Of a stretch of DNA of 64,000 nucleotides, positions 50,553 to 60,365 are shown in pieces. How positions within the stretch are numbered: the first letter of the stretch is position 1; every line of letters begins with the position of its first letter. The position numbers were made by a program, and so were the translations under genes. The notes below the pieces were generated by a model. That model was not told the origin of the DNA. It did not search any database and saw only the letters and a list, made by a program, of their open reading frames with translations. Origin of the DNA: Bacteroidota bacterium (GTDB lineage Bacteria; Bacteroidota; Bacteroidia; B-17B0; Aurantibacillaceae); the NCBI GenBank assembly GCA_016711805.1, contig JADJSH010000009.1:62001-126000 (forward strand), read 5' to 3'.

Positions 50553-53414
50553 ATGACTACTGATAAATTTGTTTCCCGTCATAACGGTCCACGTGAAAAT
50601 GAAATTAAACAAATGTTGGCCAAAATTGGCGTTTCATCTGTTGATGAATTAATTAGCCAAACTGTGCCTTCAGGCATTCGTTTAAAACAACCATTGCGTG
50701 TAGCACCAGCTATGAGCGAGTATCAATACTCTAAGCACTTAAAAGCGTTAGGTAAAAAGAACAAGGTATTTCGTTCTTACATTGGTTTAGGATATTACAA
50801 CAACATTTTACCAGCAGTTATTCAGCGTAATATTTTAGAAAATCCAGGTTGGTACACAGCTTACACGCCTTACCAAGCTGAGATTGCACAAGGACGTTTA
50901 GAAGCGATTTTAAATTTCCAAACCATGGTAATGGATTTAACTGCCATGCCAATTGCTAATGCTTCTTTATTAGATGAAGCAACAGCTGCTGCTGAAGCCT
51001 TATTTATGTTTTATAGTAACCGCAGTAAAGCAAAAATTGCTAACGGTGGTAATAAGTTTTTTGTTAGTAGTACGGTTTTTCCACAAACGATTGATGTGGT
51101 TAGAACACGCGCAGTCCCTTATGGAATTGAACTAGTAATTGGTGATGCTAATACAGTATCATTAGATGATTCGTTCTTTGGAGCTTTAATTCAATATCCA
51201 GATATTAATGGTGAAGCAAACGATTACAAAACATTTGTAGAGAATGCACATGCTAAAGAAGTTCAAGTGGTTGTGGCTACTGATTTATTAGCTTTAGCTT
51301 TATTAACTCCTCCAGGCGAGTGGGGTGCTGATTGTGTGGTAGGTAACTCTCAGCGTTTTGGTGTGCCATTAGGTTATGGTGGACCTCACGCAGCTTTCTT
51401 TACTTGTAAAGAAGATTACAAGCGTTTAATTCCAGGACGTATCATTGGTGTATCTATTGATGCAGAAGGAAATCCGGCATTGCGTATGGCTTTGCAAACG
51501 CGTGAGCAACATATCAAACGTGATAAAGCAACTTCTAATATTTGTACAGCTCAAGCCTTATTAGCGATTATGGCTAGTATGTATGCAGTCTACCACGGAC
51601 AAGAAGGTATTAAAGCCATTGCACAAAGTGTACATAATGCGACAAACTCTGTTGCTGAAGCATTAAAAGGATTAGGATTAAACGTTAAAACAAAATTATA
51701 TTTCGATACCATTATTGTAGAATGCGATGCTGCTAAATTAATTGCTGCAGCTGAGGCTAAAGAAATTAACTTCCGTTTAGTAGATGCTAAACACGTTGGT
51801 ATTAGCTTAGATCAAACGATTGAACAAAATGATTTAAATGATATCGTTTCTGTTTTTGCGAATGCAGCTAAAGAAGTAACATACAAAGCGTCTTCATTAA
51901 TTTCTTCGTCAAACTTAAAACGTACATCATCATATTTAACTCATCCAACATTCAACTCTTACCATAGTGAAAGTGAAATGATGCGTTATATTAAGCGTTT
52001 AGAAAATAAAGATTTATCATTAGTTCATTCGATGATTTCTTTAGGATCTTGTACAATGAAATTAAATGCAGCCTCTGAATTATTGCCTTTAACTTGGCCA
52101 GAGTTTGCAAGCATTCATCCATTTGTTCCCGTTAATCAAGCACAAGGTTATGCTGAATTAATTGAACAATTAAATAAAGATTTATCGGAAATCACAGGGT
52201 TTGCTCGTATGAGCTTTCAACCAAACTCTGGTGCTCAAGGTGAGTACGCCGGTTTAATGGTTATTAGAGCTTATCATATTGCTAATGGAAATGCGCACCG
52301 TAACGTGGCGTTAATTCCATCTTCGGCTCATGGCACTAACCCCGCGTCAGCTGCTATGGCAGGTATGAAAATCGTAATCTCTAAATGTGATGAAAAAGGA
52401 AATATTGATTTTGCTGATTTAAAAGAAAAAGCAGAATTACATAAAGATAATTTATCATGTTTAATGGTAACATATCCATCAACTCATGGTGTTTACGAAG
52501 AATCCATTACTGACATTACTAAAATGATTCATGATAACGGTGGTTTGGTTTATATGGATGGTGCCAACATGAACGCTCAGGTTGGATTAACAAGTCCGGG
52601 TAATATTGGTGCAGATGTTTGTCACTTAAACTTACATAAAACATTTGCTATTCCTCATGGTGGTGGTGGACCCGGCATGGGACCAATTGGTGTGGTAGAA
52701 AAATTAGTTCCTTTCTTGCCGTCTCATCCAATTGTTAATACAAGCGGAGATAAAGGAATTACTGCAGTTTCTGCAGCTCCTTATGGAAGTGCCTTAATTT
52801 TATTAATCTCTTACGGTTATATTAAAATGTTAGGTGGCGAAGGTTTAAAACAAGCAACTGAGATAGCTATTTTAAATGCGAACTACATGAAAGAGTTGTT
52901 GTCAGCTTCTTACAAAATTTTATATACTGGTAAAAACGGACGTTGTGCGCATGAGATGATTTTAGATTGTAACGAATTTAAAATGGCATCTGGTGTTGAG
53001 GTGGCTGATATGGCAAAACGTTTAATGGATTATGGTTTCCATGCACCAACGGTTGCTTTCCCAGTTGTAAATACCTTAATGGTAGAACCAACAGAATCTG
53101 AATCAAAAGCAGAATTAGATCGTTTTTGTGAAGCGATGATTTCTATTCGTAAAGAAATACAAGAAATTATTGACGGCAAATATGATAAAACAGATAACGT
53201 TATTAAAAATGCACCACACACTTGTAAATTAGTAGTGGCTGATGATTGGAAAAAACCATATTCTCGTCAAAAAGCAGCATATCCATTACAATGGGTTGTA
53301 GCTAATAAATTTTGGCCAAGTGTTGCTAAAGTAGATAGCGCTTATGGCGATAGAAATTTAGTATGTTCTTGTGCGCCAATTGAATCTTATATGGAAGAAG
53401 CAGTAAACGCTTAG
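50553..53414 (+). CDS. gcvP: Glycine dehydrogenase (aminomethyl-transferring), P protein
   Basis: This 953-residue protein is the P protein of the glycine cleavage system, decarboxylating glycine and passing the aminomethyl group to lipoyl-GcvH. It is the fused, two-domain form with both homologous halves. The PLP lysine is K696 in CHLNLHKTFAIPHGGGGPGMGP. Other matches are GLGYYNNILPAVI near the N-terminus, PYQAEIAQGRLE and the C-terminal DDWKKPYSRQKAAYP. The other gcv genes are not nearby. A terminator follows. Length is typical (about 950). Confidence 0.97.
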   Translation: MTTDKFVSRHNGPRENEIKQMLAKIGVSSVDELISQTVPSGIRLKQPLRVAPAMSEYQYSKHLKALGKKNKVFRSYIGLGYYNNILPAVIQRNILENPGWYTAYTPYQAEIAQGRLEAILNFQTMVMDLTAMPIANASLLDEATAAAEALFMFYSNRSKAKIANGGNKFFVSSTVFPQTIDVVRTRAVPYGIELVIGDANTVSLDDSFFGALIQYPDINGEANDYKTFVENAHAKEVQVVVATDLLALALLTPPGEWGADCVVGNSQRFGVPLGYGGPHAAFFTCKEDYKRLIPGRIIGVSIDAEGNPALRMALQTREQHIKRDKATSNICTAQALLAIMASMYAVYHGQEGIKAIAQSVHNATNSVAEALKGLGLNVKTKLYFDTIIVECDAAKLIAAAEAKEINFRLVDAKHVGISLDQTIEQNDLNDIVSVFANAAKEVTYKASSLISSSNLKRTSSYLTHPTFNSYHSESEMMRYIKRLENKDLSLVHSMISLGSCTMKLNAASELLPLTWPEFASIHPFVPVNQAQGYAELIEQLNKDLSEITGFARMSFQPNSGAQGEYAGLMVIRAYHIANGNAHRNVALIPSSAHGTNPASAAMAGMKIVISKCDEKGNIDFADLKEKAELHKDNLSCLMVTYPSTHGVYEESITDITKMIHDNGGLVYMDGANMNAQVGLTSPGNIGADVCHLNLHKTFAIPHGGGGPGMGPIGVVEKLVPFLPSHPIVNTSGDKGITAVSAAPYGSALILLISYGYIKMLGGEGLKQATEIAILNANYMKELLSASYKILYTGKNGRCAHEMILDCNEFKMASGVEVADMAKRLMDYGFHAPTVAFPVVNTLMVEPTESESKAELDRFCEAMISIRKEIQEIIDGKYDKTDNVIKNAPHTCKLVVADDWKKPYSRQKAAYPLQWVVANKFWPSVAKVDSAYGDRNLVCSCAPIESYMEEAVNA

Positions 53415-53432
53415 TTCGTTTATTAATAAATT

Positions 53433-53463
53433 AAAAGTCTCGCATAAATGCGGGACTTTTTTT
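53433..53463 (+). terminator. Rho-independent terminator after gcvP
   Basis: AAAAGTCTCGCA (53433-53444) pairs with TGCGGGACTTTT (53449-53460) around the loop TAAA, with one G-T pair, and a T-run follows. It lies 18 bases after the gcvP stop. Confidence 0.9.
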
Positions 53464-53501
53464 ATTATATTTAGTTAGCTTTATTTTACTATTTAAATTG
53501 T

Positions 53502-55565
53502 ATGAAATTTAAACACTATATTTTCTTTTTTTTAGTTTTCATTCTTTCGCAAGGATTAATATCGCAAGATAGAAAATTGGATAGTTTACTTAAGGTTGTG
53601 AGATCTCATCAAAATGACACGATTGGAGCAAAGATTTATAATAAAATTGGCGATTTGTATTTTTCAAAAGGCATTATTGATTCTGGATATTTTTACACAA
53701 AAAAGGCTTATGCTATTTCTAGAACTTATAAGTTTACAAAGGGTCTTGCTTCATCATGTAACTATATAGGAAAGTATTTTAATTACGAGGGACAACAAGA
53801 TTCTGCTATACACTATTTTTCGAAGGCGAAAGATTATTATGTATTACTAAAAGATTCTGCTTTAGTTGCAGGCATGTATAATAACATGGGAGTGGTTTAT
53901 AAATCTCATGGTAATATTCCGAAAACATTAGAATATTTTTTTCTTTCTTTAAAAATTAAAGAAAGGCTTCATGATACGATGGGAATTGCTAATTCATGCA
54001 CAAATTTAGGCCAGCTATATAGTGATGCTAATGATACAGTTAATGAAATAAAGTACCTTAAAAAGGCTCTTCATTTAAGAGAATTGATAAATGATGTTCC
54101 TGGCATTGCTATTTCCAATATGGGTATTGGCTTATATTATCAAAAATTAAATCGACTTGATTTGGCATTATCTTATTTAGAGAAAGGACTAAAGCTAAGT
54201 GAAGAGATGGGGGATGAGGAGTCTATTGCTATTGGTTGTTATAATTTGGCAAATGTATACTATAAACAAAATAAGATAGATGAAAGCGTGAAGCTGTATA
54301 AAAGAGCATTAGATCTTTCAAAAAAATATAATATTAAAGAAGGGATTGCTACTTGTTTACAGATACTTGGCGAGATTAGTTTTGAGAAACATGATACTAA
54401 AAAAGCTATTGCTTTATTAGAGGAAGCTTATTCTATTGCTCAAGAAATTGACCTCAAAGAGTTGTTACTTAATATTTCCGAGAAACTGAGTATTGCCTAC
54501 AATGAAACAGGCGATTATAAAAAAGCGTTGTTATTTCATAAAACCTACACTTCTATTAAAGACAGTTTATTCAATCAAGAAAATATCAGAAAACTAACAA
54601 GTGAGGGCTTGAAGTATGAACACGAGAAAGAAAGGATTATTTTAGAAAAAGAACAGGAAAAGAAAGAAGCCATTGCTAAATCAGAATCCTTTAAAAAAGA
54701 CTTAATCATTTACGCGTCTGTTTTGTTCTTGATAGTTGTTTCAGTATTTAGCTTTATCATTTTTAATCGATTGAAGGAAAATAGGAAACAAAAAAACATC
54801 ATTGAGCAACAACGTAATGAAATGATTGATTCTATTAACTACGCCAAACGAATCCAGTTCGCGTTATTAGCTCATCAAGATTTACTAAATGCCAATCTGC
54901 CTGAACATTTTGTGTTTTTTAAACCTAAAGATATAGTGAGTGGTGATTTTTATTGGGCAACAAAAAAAGATGATTATTTTTATTTGGCGGTTTGTGATAG
55001 TACTGGACATGGGGTTCCTGGAGCATTTATGAGTTTGCTCAACATCAGCTTTTTAAATGAAGCCATTAATGAAAAAAATATCACAGCTCCACACGAAGTA
55101 TTAAATCATGTTCGTAATAGATTAATAGAAAATATAGATGGGGCTCAAGACGGAATGGACGGTATTGTACTGAAATTTAAAATTCCAAAAGGAAACGAGC
55201 CTATTTCTTTTATGGAATATGCAGCGGCGCATAATGCGCCAATTTTAGTTCGTAATTCAGAAATACAGACGTTAGGAAAAGATAAAATGCCAGTTGGAAA
55301 AGGGGAGCATTTAAATTCATTTACATTACAATCTATTCAACTTGAAAAAGGCGATACACTGTATTTATATACAGATGGTTATGCTGATCAGTTTGGAGGT
55401 CCTAAAGGCAAAAAGTTCAAATACAAATCATTGAATCAGTTATTGTTGTCGAATGTTAATGATACAATGTCTAAGCAAAAAGAGGTTTTAGATTCAACTA
55501 TACACCGTTGGCAGGGAAATTTAGAACAGGTGGATGATGTGTGTGTTCTTGGAATTAGAATTTAG
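53502..55565 (+). CDS. TPR-SpoIIE (PP2C-type) signalling phosphatase
   Basis: This 687-residue protein has a signal peptide (FFFLVFILSQGLISQ), about seven TPR repeats (residues 45-345), a charged coiled coil (EKERIILEKEQEKKEAI, about 370-390), one membrane helix (VLFLIVVSVFSFIIF, about 402-418) and a cytoplasmic SpoIIE/PP2C phosphatase domain (about 450-687). In the latter the metal-binding Asp lie in SGDFYWA and D499 of CDSTGHGVPGAFMS, with DDVCVLGI at the end. It likely senses a periplasmic partner with its TPRs and dephosphorylates an anti-sigma antagonist or a two-component target. No partner gene is adjacent. Confidence 0.9.
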   Translation: MKFKHYIFFFLVFILSQGLISQDRKLDSLLKVVRSHQNDTIGAKIYNKIGDLYFSKGIIDSGYFYTKKAYAISRTYKFTKGLASSCNYIGKYFNYEGQQDSAIHYFSKAKDYYVLLKDSALVAGMYNNMGVVYKSHGNIPKTLEYFFLSLKIKERLHDTMGIANSCTNLGQLYSDANDTVNEIKYLKKALHLRELINDVPGIAISNMGIGLYYQKLNRLDLALSYLEKGLKLSEEMGDEESIAIGCYNLANVYYKQNKIDESVKLYKRALDLSKKYNIKEGIATCLQILGEISFEKHDTKKAIALLEEAYSIAQEIDLKELLLNISEKLSIAYNETGDYKKALLFHKTYTSIKDSLFNQENIRKLTSEGLKYEHEKERIILEKEQEKKEAIAKSESFKKDLIIYASVLFLIVVSVFSFIIFNRLKENRKQKNIIEQQRNEMIDSINYAKRIQFALLAHQDLLNANLPEHFVFFKPKDIVSGDFYWATKKDDYFYLAVCDSTGHGVPGAFMSLLNISFLNEAINEKNITAPHEVLNHVRNRLIENIDGAQDGMDGIVLKFKIPKGNEPISFMEYAAAHNAPILVRNSEIQTLGKDKMPVGKGEHLNSFTLQSIQLEKGDTLYLYTDGYADQFGGPKGKKFKYKSLNQLLLSNVNDTMSKQKEVLDSTIHRWQGNLEQVDDVCVLGIRI

Positions 55566-55643
55566 TTTGTTATAAACAATTATTTTCCACATCTTTTATA
55601 ATTTATTAAAAAATACTGTTTTTAATTTCTGTTTCTTTGTAAT

Positions 55644-56477
55644 ATGTCTTTATTTATAACCTCATTAAATTCTGGAAGCAACGGTAATTGTTATTACGTT
55701 GGTAACGAACAAGAAGCCGTTTTGGTTGATGTTGGTATTTCATGCAAGGAAGTGGAATTACGTATGACTCGTTTAAACTTATCTTTACATAAAGTAAAAG
55801 CTATTTTTATTTCACACGAACATGGCGATCATATTAAAGGAGTGCAGACTTTATCAAAAAAATATAATCTACCTGTTTACATTACATCAGCTACATTAAA
55901 TAATTCACATTTAGTTTTAGAAAATGTTTTAACAAAATCTTTTAAACCTTATGAAAAAATAATCGTTGGAAATTTAATTGTGACACCTTTTCCTAAACGT
56001 CATGACGCTTCTGATCCCTTTAGTTTTATTGTAGAAGGTAATGGCATTAAAATTGGCGTGTTAACAGACATTGGATCAGCATGTGAACACGTGATTGATA
56101 ATTTTAAACAATGCCATGCTGCTTTTTTAGAAGCTAATTACGACGAACATTTATTGGAGAAAGGATCTTATCCGTATCACTTAAAAAGCAGAATTAGAAG
56201 TGACAAAGGGCATTTATCAAACCGACAAGCTTTAGAATTATTTGTAAATCATAAACATGAATTAATGAGCCATTTAATTCTATCTCATCTCTCTAAGGAT
56301 AATAATTGTCCTATGTTGGTGAAAGATATATTTACTCAGCATGCTAAAAATACAGAAGTTATTGTCGCTTCTCGTTTTCAAGAAACAGAGATATTTCATG
56401 TGACAGGTAATGTGTTAGCAGAAAAAAGAAGAACTGTGTTTAGAGGTGTTCAAACTTCTTTGTTTTTAAACGACTGA
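55644..56477 (+). CDS. WalJ/YycJ-like MBL-fold metallohydrolase
   Basis: This 277-residue protein is a metallo-beta-lactamase-fold hydrolase of the YycJ/WalJ type. The metal motif HEHGDH is at residues 58-63, with FPKRHDASDPF giving another His, LTDIGSA the Asp, and EANYDEHLL and LSHLSKDN following. YycJ-like proteins act in cell-wall and DNA stress responses in Firmicutes; in Bacteroidota the role is not defined. It is cytoplasmic. Its last 12 bases overlap the end of the convergent LD-carboxypeptidase gene. Confidence 0.88.
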   Translation: MSLFITSLNSGSNGNCYYVGNEQEAVLVDVGISCKEVELRMTRLNLSLHKVKAIFISHEHGDHIKGVQTLSKKYNLPVYITSATLNNSHLVLENVLTKSFKPYEKIIVGNLIVTPFPKRHDASDPFSFIVEGNGIKIGVLTDIGSACEHVIDNFKQCHAAFLEANYDEHLLEKGSYPYHLKSRIRSDKGHLSNRQALELFVNHKHELMSHLILSHLSKDNNCPMLVKDIFTQHAKNTEVIVASRFQETEIFHVTGNVLAEKRRTVFRGVQTSLFLND

Positions 56478-57494
56478 GCTTTCATTTAAAGAAATCGTTC
56501 CCTTTTCTGCATCCATACTTGCCTTTATTCCAATAGGTACCGTTAATTTGTTTTCGATGTGTCCAATCATTGCTCCGTAAAAAGCAGGTATGCCAAGAGG
56601 TTGAATATGTTGTAGTAACACTTCATGAAAGGTAAAGGATTTTTGCGGTTCTTCTGCCAAACATTTAGCGCATTTGCCAAATACAAATCCACTGATAGAA
56701 TTTAAAACACCACTTAGTTTGAGCTGAGTTAACATTCTATCAATACTATAGGGTTCTTCTTTTACTTCTTCTAAAAAGAGTATTTTGTTTTTCCAATCAG
56801 GTAAATAACTACTGCCTATTAATGATGATAGAACGGTTAAGTTGCCGCCAACTAATTCGCCAGTTGCTTTTCCTGGGTTTATAATTACTGTCGCATTTTC
56901 AGTAGAGGGATTTTCAGGAAAATTAAAAGGTTTAACCGCCATAGTTACATTTGTGAAAACAGATTTTGAAAAATCATTCCATCCCGAATTGCCAACTGGT
57001 CCGTGAAAAGTGATGAGTCCTGTTTTAGTTGTGATCGCAATTAATAAGGCAGTGATGTCGCTAAAGCCAATTAGTACTTTTGGATTTTTTTCAATTAATG
57101 TATAATCCATTTTGTCTAATAATCTTGCGCAACCCCAGCCACCTTTCATGCAAAAAATTCCTTTCACTGTTTTGTCTGCAAATAACTCATTGAGTTCATT
57201 GGAACGTAATTCATCTGTCCCAGCAAAGTAGCCAAATTTTTCAGTTAAGGTTTTTCCATGAATCACATTAAATCCAAAGCTTTTTAAGATAGTAGTAAAT
57301 GTTTCCACTTGTGTATCGTCCCACACAGCTCCTGCTGGAGAAGTAATTGCTACGGTATCTCCTGCTTTTAAAGCTGGAGGTTTTATTTTTCCTTTTTCAG
57401 AAATTAAATTTTGCGATAAAACTTCTGTCGGAGTAAATAAACTAGCAGCAGCTAATAATCCTGTGGATTTGATAAAATGACGGCGTGAATTCAT
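56466..57494 (-). CDS. LD-carboxypeptidase (peptidase S66) with Tat-like signal
   Basis: This 342-residue protein is an S66 LD-carboxypeptidase (MccF/LdcA-like), which trims the terminal D-alanine from muropeptides. The catalytic Ser is in LIGFSDITALL; a Glu in FLEEVKEEPYSIDRML and a His in MIGHIENKLTVP complete the usual triad. The N-terminus MNSRRHFIKSTGLLAAASLF has the twin Arg and hydrophobic stretch of a Tat signal, so it should be exported folded, in line with tatA at 41294. It overlaps the convergent MBL gene by 12 bases. Confidence 0.88.
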   Translation of the reverse strand: MNSRRHFIKSTGLLAAASLFTPTEVLSQNLISEKGKIKPPALKAGDTVAITSPAGAVWDDTQVETFTTILKSFGFNVIHGKTLTEKFGYFAGTDELRSNELNELFADKTVKGIFCMKGGWGCARLLDKMDYTLIEKNPKVLIGFSDITALLIAITTKTGLITFHGPVGNSGWNDFSKSVFTNVTMAVKPFNFPENPSTENATVIINPGKATGELVGGNLTVLSSLIGSSYLPDWKNKILFLEEVKEEPYSIDRMLTQLKLSGVLNSISGFVFGKCAKCLAEEPQKSFTFHEVLLQHIQPLGIPAFYGAMIGHIENKLTVPIGIKASMDAEKGTISLNESSVV

Positions 57495-57585
57495 AACAAT
57501 TTATATAACATCAATGTATGAATAAATCGAAATCTTAACAAATGTGGAAAGTCTTTATAGTTTTTTATTTAGCTTTGAACCACAA

Positions 57586-58797
57586 ATGTTAAGTCGCACC
57601 ATCTCTTTATATAAAACGTCGTTTACGGGTCTCTCAAAAGAAACGTGGTTACTATCTTTTATTATGCTCGTTAATAGAAGCGGAACCATGGTATTGCCAT
57701 TTATGACGCTTTATTTAACCAGCAAAGAAATGCACCGAAGTTTAAGTGAAGCTGGTTTTGTGATGATGTTATTTGGATTTGGTTCTATTGTAGGTGCTTA
57801 TTTCGGCGGCAAATTTTCCGATAAAATTGGTTTTTATAAAGTACAACTATTTACTTTATTTGGTGGTGGAATTATGTTTATCATACTAGGACAAATGAAA
57901 TCATATCCACTCATTTGTGTATTTACATTTTTATTAAGTATGGTTAACGAAGCGTTTCGTCCTGCTAATTCTTCATCCATTGCCTTTTATAGTAATCCTG
58001 AAAACAGAACGCGTTCTTATTCCTTAAATCGTTTGGCTATTAATTTAGGATGGGCAGTTGGCGCTTCTATTGGTGGTTTAGTGGCAGCATTTGATTATGA
58101 ATTATTATTTTGGGTAGATGGCTTTACCAATATTGTAGCAGCTGGACTATTATTTTATTTCTTAAAACCAACTATTCAATTAAACAAAGAAGAGACAAAA
58201 GTTGAAGAAGTTCCCGAAGTGATGTCGGCCTACAAAGACAAAACCTATTTATGGTTTTTGGTATTAATGACTTTATTTTCATGTTGTTTTGTTCAGTTAT
58301 TTACAACCATCCCTAAGTATTTTAGAGATGATATGCATTTGAATGAACGTTACATCGGACTCATTATGGCCATTAATGGGATTATTATAGTAGCCATTGA
58401 AATGGTTTTGATTTACACACTCGAAAAGAAGAATAAAAATACACAGTACATAATTATAGGTTTAGTTATGTGCGCTTTTTCATTTTTATCATTATTGATT
58501 CCTGGTAACGCAAAATTAATTTCTTTAATCATGATTTTATTTATTACAGTAGGAGAAATTATGGCAATGCCTTTTATGAATGTGTTTTGGATTGAACGTT
58601 CTAATGACAAAAACAGAGGGCAATACGCGGCTTTATATACCATATCTTGGGGAATCGGGAATACTTTAGGTCCTTTCTTGATTTCTGCTTTAGTAGATGC
58701 TACTAATTTTAAAGTAGGATTTATTGTGTTAGCTTTTATTTTATTGATATCCTGTGTTGGTTTTTATAAGTTAAATTCAAAAAAAGATAGATACTGA
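57586..58797 (+). CDS. MFS transporter
   Basis: This 403-residue protein has twelve membrane segments and the MFS motif A region GGKFSDKIGFYKVQL after helix 2, as in drug/sugar transporters. Its N-terminal helix SFIMLVNRSGTMVLPFMTLYLTS resembles the MdtH/YfcJ-type MFS. The substrate cannot be told. I choose ATG 57586; a GTG at 57544 would add 14 residues that are not hydrophobic in a TM way but are plausible too. It is divergent from the LD-carboxypeptidase gene and 44 bases before nnr. Confidence 0.85.
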   Translation: MLSRTISLYKTSFTGLSKETWLLSFIMLVNRSGTMVLPFMTLYLTSKEMHRSLSEAGFVMMLFGFGSIVGAYFGGKFSDKIGFYKVQLFTLFGGGIMFIILGQMKSYPLICVFTFLLSMVNEAFRPANSSSIAFYSNPENRTRSYSLNRLAINLGWAVGASIGGLVAAFDYELLFWVDGFTNIVAAGLLFYFLKPTIQLNKEETKVEEVPEVMSAYKDKTYLWFLVLMTLFSCCFVQLFTTIPKYFRDDMHLNERYIGLIMAINGIIIVAIEMVLIYTLEKKNKNTQYIIIGLVMCAFSFLSLLIPGNAKLISLIMILFITVGEIMAMPFMNVFWIERSNDKNRGQYAALYTISWGIGNTLGPFLISALVDATNFKVGFIVLAFILLISCVGFYKLNSKKDRY

Positions 58798-58841
58798 TTT
58801 ATATCCTGTTTTGTGTGGATATAAATTTCTAAATTTAAGGG

Positions 58842-60365
58842 ATGCAACAAGCACTCCCGATATTTTCTGCCGAACACATAAAAGCAATTGATGCGTTTAC
58901 TATTCAAACGGAGCCAATAGCTTCTATTGATTTAATGGAACGTGCTGCTTTAAAATGTTCGCAATGGTTGATGAAACACTATGCGGTAGAAACTATTTTC
59001 AAAGTATGCTGTGGATTAGGAAACAATGGAGGAGATGGTTTAGCGATTGCTCGTCAATTATTAGAGCATGGTTATAAAGTAGAAGTATTTAAAATTAATT
59101 ATTCTAATAACTATTCTGAAGATTTTTTGATTAATAAAAAACGATTAGAAACTTTATTTCCACGTTTCTTAATGGAAGTAAACGATGTAAAGCATTTGCC
59201 TCATTTTCAAAAATCAGATGTAGTGATTGATGCTTTATTTGGAATCGGTTTGTCTAAACCATTAAATGGCCTAGCTGCTGAATGTGTGAATCAAATAAAT
59301 CATAGTAATGCTATAGTTGTGGCTATCGACGTTCCTTCTGGATTATTCGTTGATCAGCATACAGATAAAAATTCTGCTATTATTAAAGCGCAACATACAT
59401 TAACCTTTCAAAGCCCAAAATTAGGATTTATGTTTGCTGAAAATAATATCTATGTTGGTAACGGACATGTATTAGATATTGGATTACGAGTAAGTGAAAA
59501 ATTAAGAAGTGAAGCAACTGCATTTTATTTAACGGAAGAGTATATTCAGCAATTACTGAAACCTCGTGCTAAATTTTCTCACAAAGGAACTTTCGGACAT
59601 AGTTTATTAGTAGTTGGTAGTTATGGTAAAATGGGCGCCGCTATTATGAGTGCGCATGCCTTGTTAAGAAGTGGGGCAGGATTATTGACAGTTTGTGTGC
59701 CACATTGTGGTTATGAGATTATTCAAACTTCTGTGCCTGAAGCAATGGCTTTAGTAAATGGTAATGAATTTATTCAGTTTAGTGAATTGGAAGTAAATTC
59801 TTATTCAACTATTGGTATTGGCCCTGGCATCGGAACACAAAAAGATACGCAGCAAAGTGTAAAAGTTATATTAGAGTCATTTAGTAAACCATTAGTAATT
59901 GATGCAGACGCATTAAACGCGATTAGTTTAAATAAAGAATGGTTGAAACTCATTCCTCAGAATTCTATTTTAACGCCTCATCCCAAGGAGTTTGAACGTT
60001 TAACTAAAAATGTATCAAATGATTTTGAAAGACATCAACTACAAATTGAATTTTCAAAAGAGTACAAAGTGTATGTGGTTTTAAAAGGAGCTCATACTTG
60101 TATTACTACTCCTGATGGAGAAAGTTATTTTAATAGTACAGGTAATTCTGGATTAGCAAAGGGCGGAAGCGGAGATGTATTAACTGGTTTAATTACTGGA
60201 TTACTAGCACAGGGTTATACCTCATTTGAAGCAAGTTTAATCGGTGTTTATGTGCACGGTTTAGCTGGTGATATGACTAAAGAAGAAAAAGGAGAAGTGG
60301 CGATGATTCCAACAGATGTGATTGAAAATATTCCGAATGCGTTTAAACGCCTAATAAATGTTTAA
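58842..60365 (+). CDS. nnr: Bifunctional NAD(P)HX epimerase/dehydratase
   Basis: This 507-residue protein joins NnrE (YjeF_N; about residues 1-215) and NnrD (about 225-507). The epimerase half has CGLGNNGGDGLAIARQL and VVIDALFGIGL; the ADP-dependent dehydratase half has GSYGKMGAAIMSAHA, GIGPGIGT, IDADALNAIS, LTPHPKEFERL and STGNSGLAKGGSGDVLTGLI. It repairs damaged (hydrated) NADH and NADPH. Its length is standard for the fused form. The end overlaps the convergent ABC ATPase stop by 4 bases. Confidence 0.96.
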   Translation: MQQALPIFSAEHIKAIDAFTIQTEPIASIDLMERAALKCSQWLMKHYAVETIFKVCCGLGNNGGDGLAIARQLLEHGYKVEVFKINYSNNYSEDFLINKKRLETLFPRFLMEVNDVKHLPHFQKSDVVIDALFGIGLSKPLNGLAAECVNQINHSNAIVVAIDVPSGLFVDQHTDKNSAIIKAQHTLTFQSPKLGFMFAENNIYVGNGHVLDIGLRVSEKLRSEATAFYLTEEYIQQLLKPRAKFSHKGTFGHSLLVVGSYGKMGAAIMSAHALLRSGAGLLTVCVPHCGYEIIQTSVPEAMALVNGNEFIQFSELEVNSYSTIGIGPGIGTQKDTQQSVKVILESFSKPLVIDADALNAISLNKEWLKLIPQNSILTPHPKEFERLTKNVSNDFERHQLQIEFSKEYKVYVVLKGAHTCITTPDGESYFNSTGNSGLAKGGSGDVLTGLITGLLAQGYTSFEASLIGVYVHGLAGDMTKEEKGEVAMIPTDVIENIPNAFKRLINV

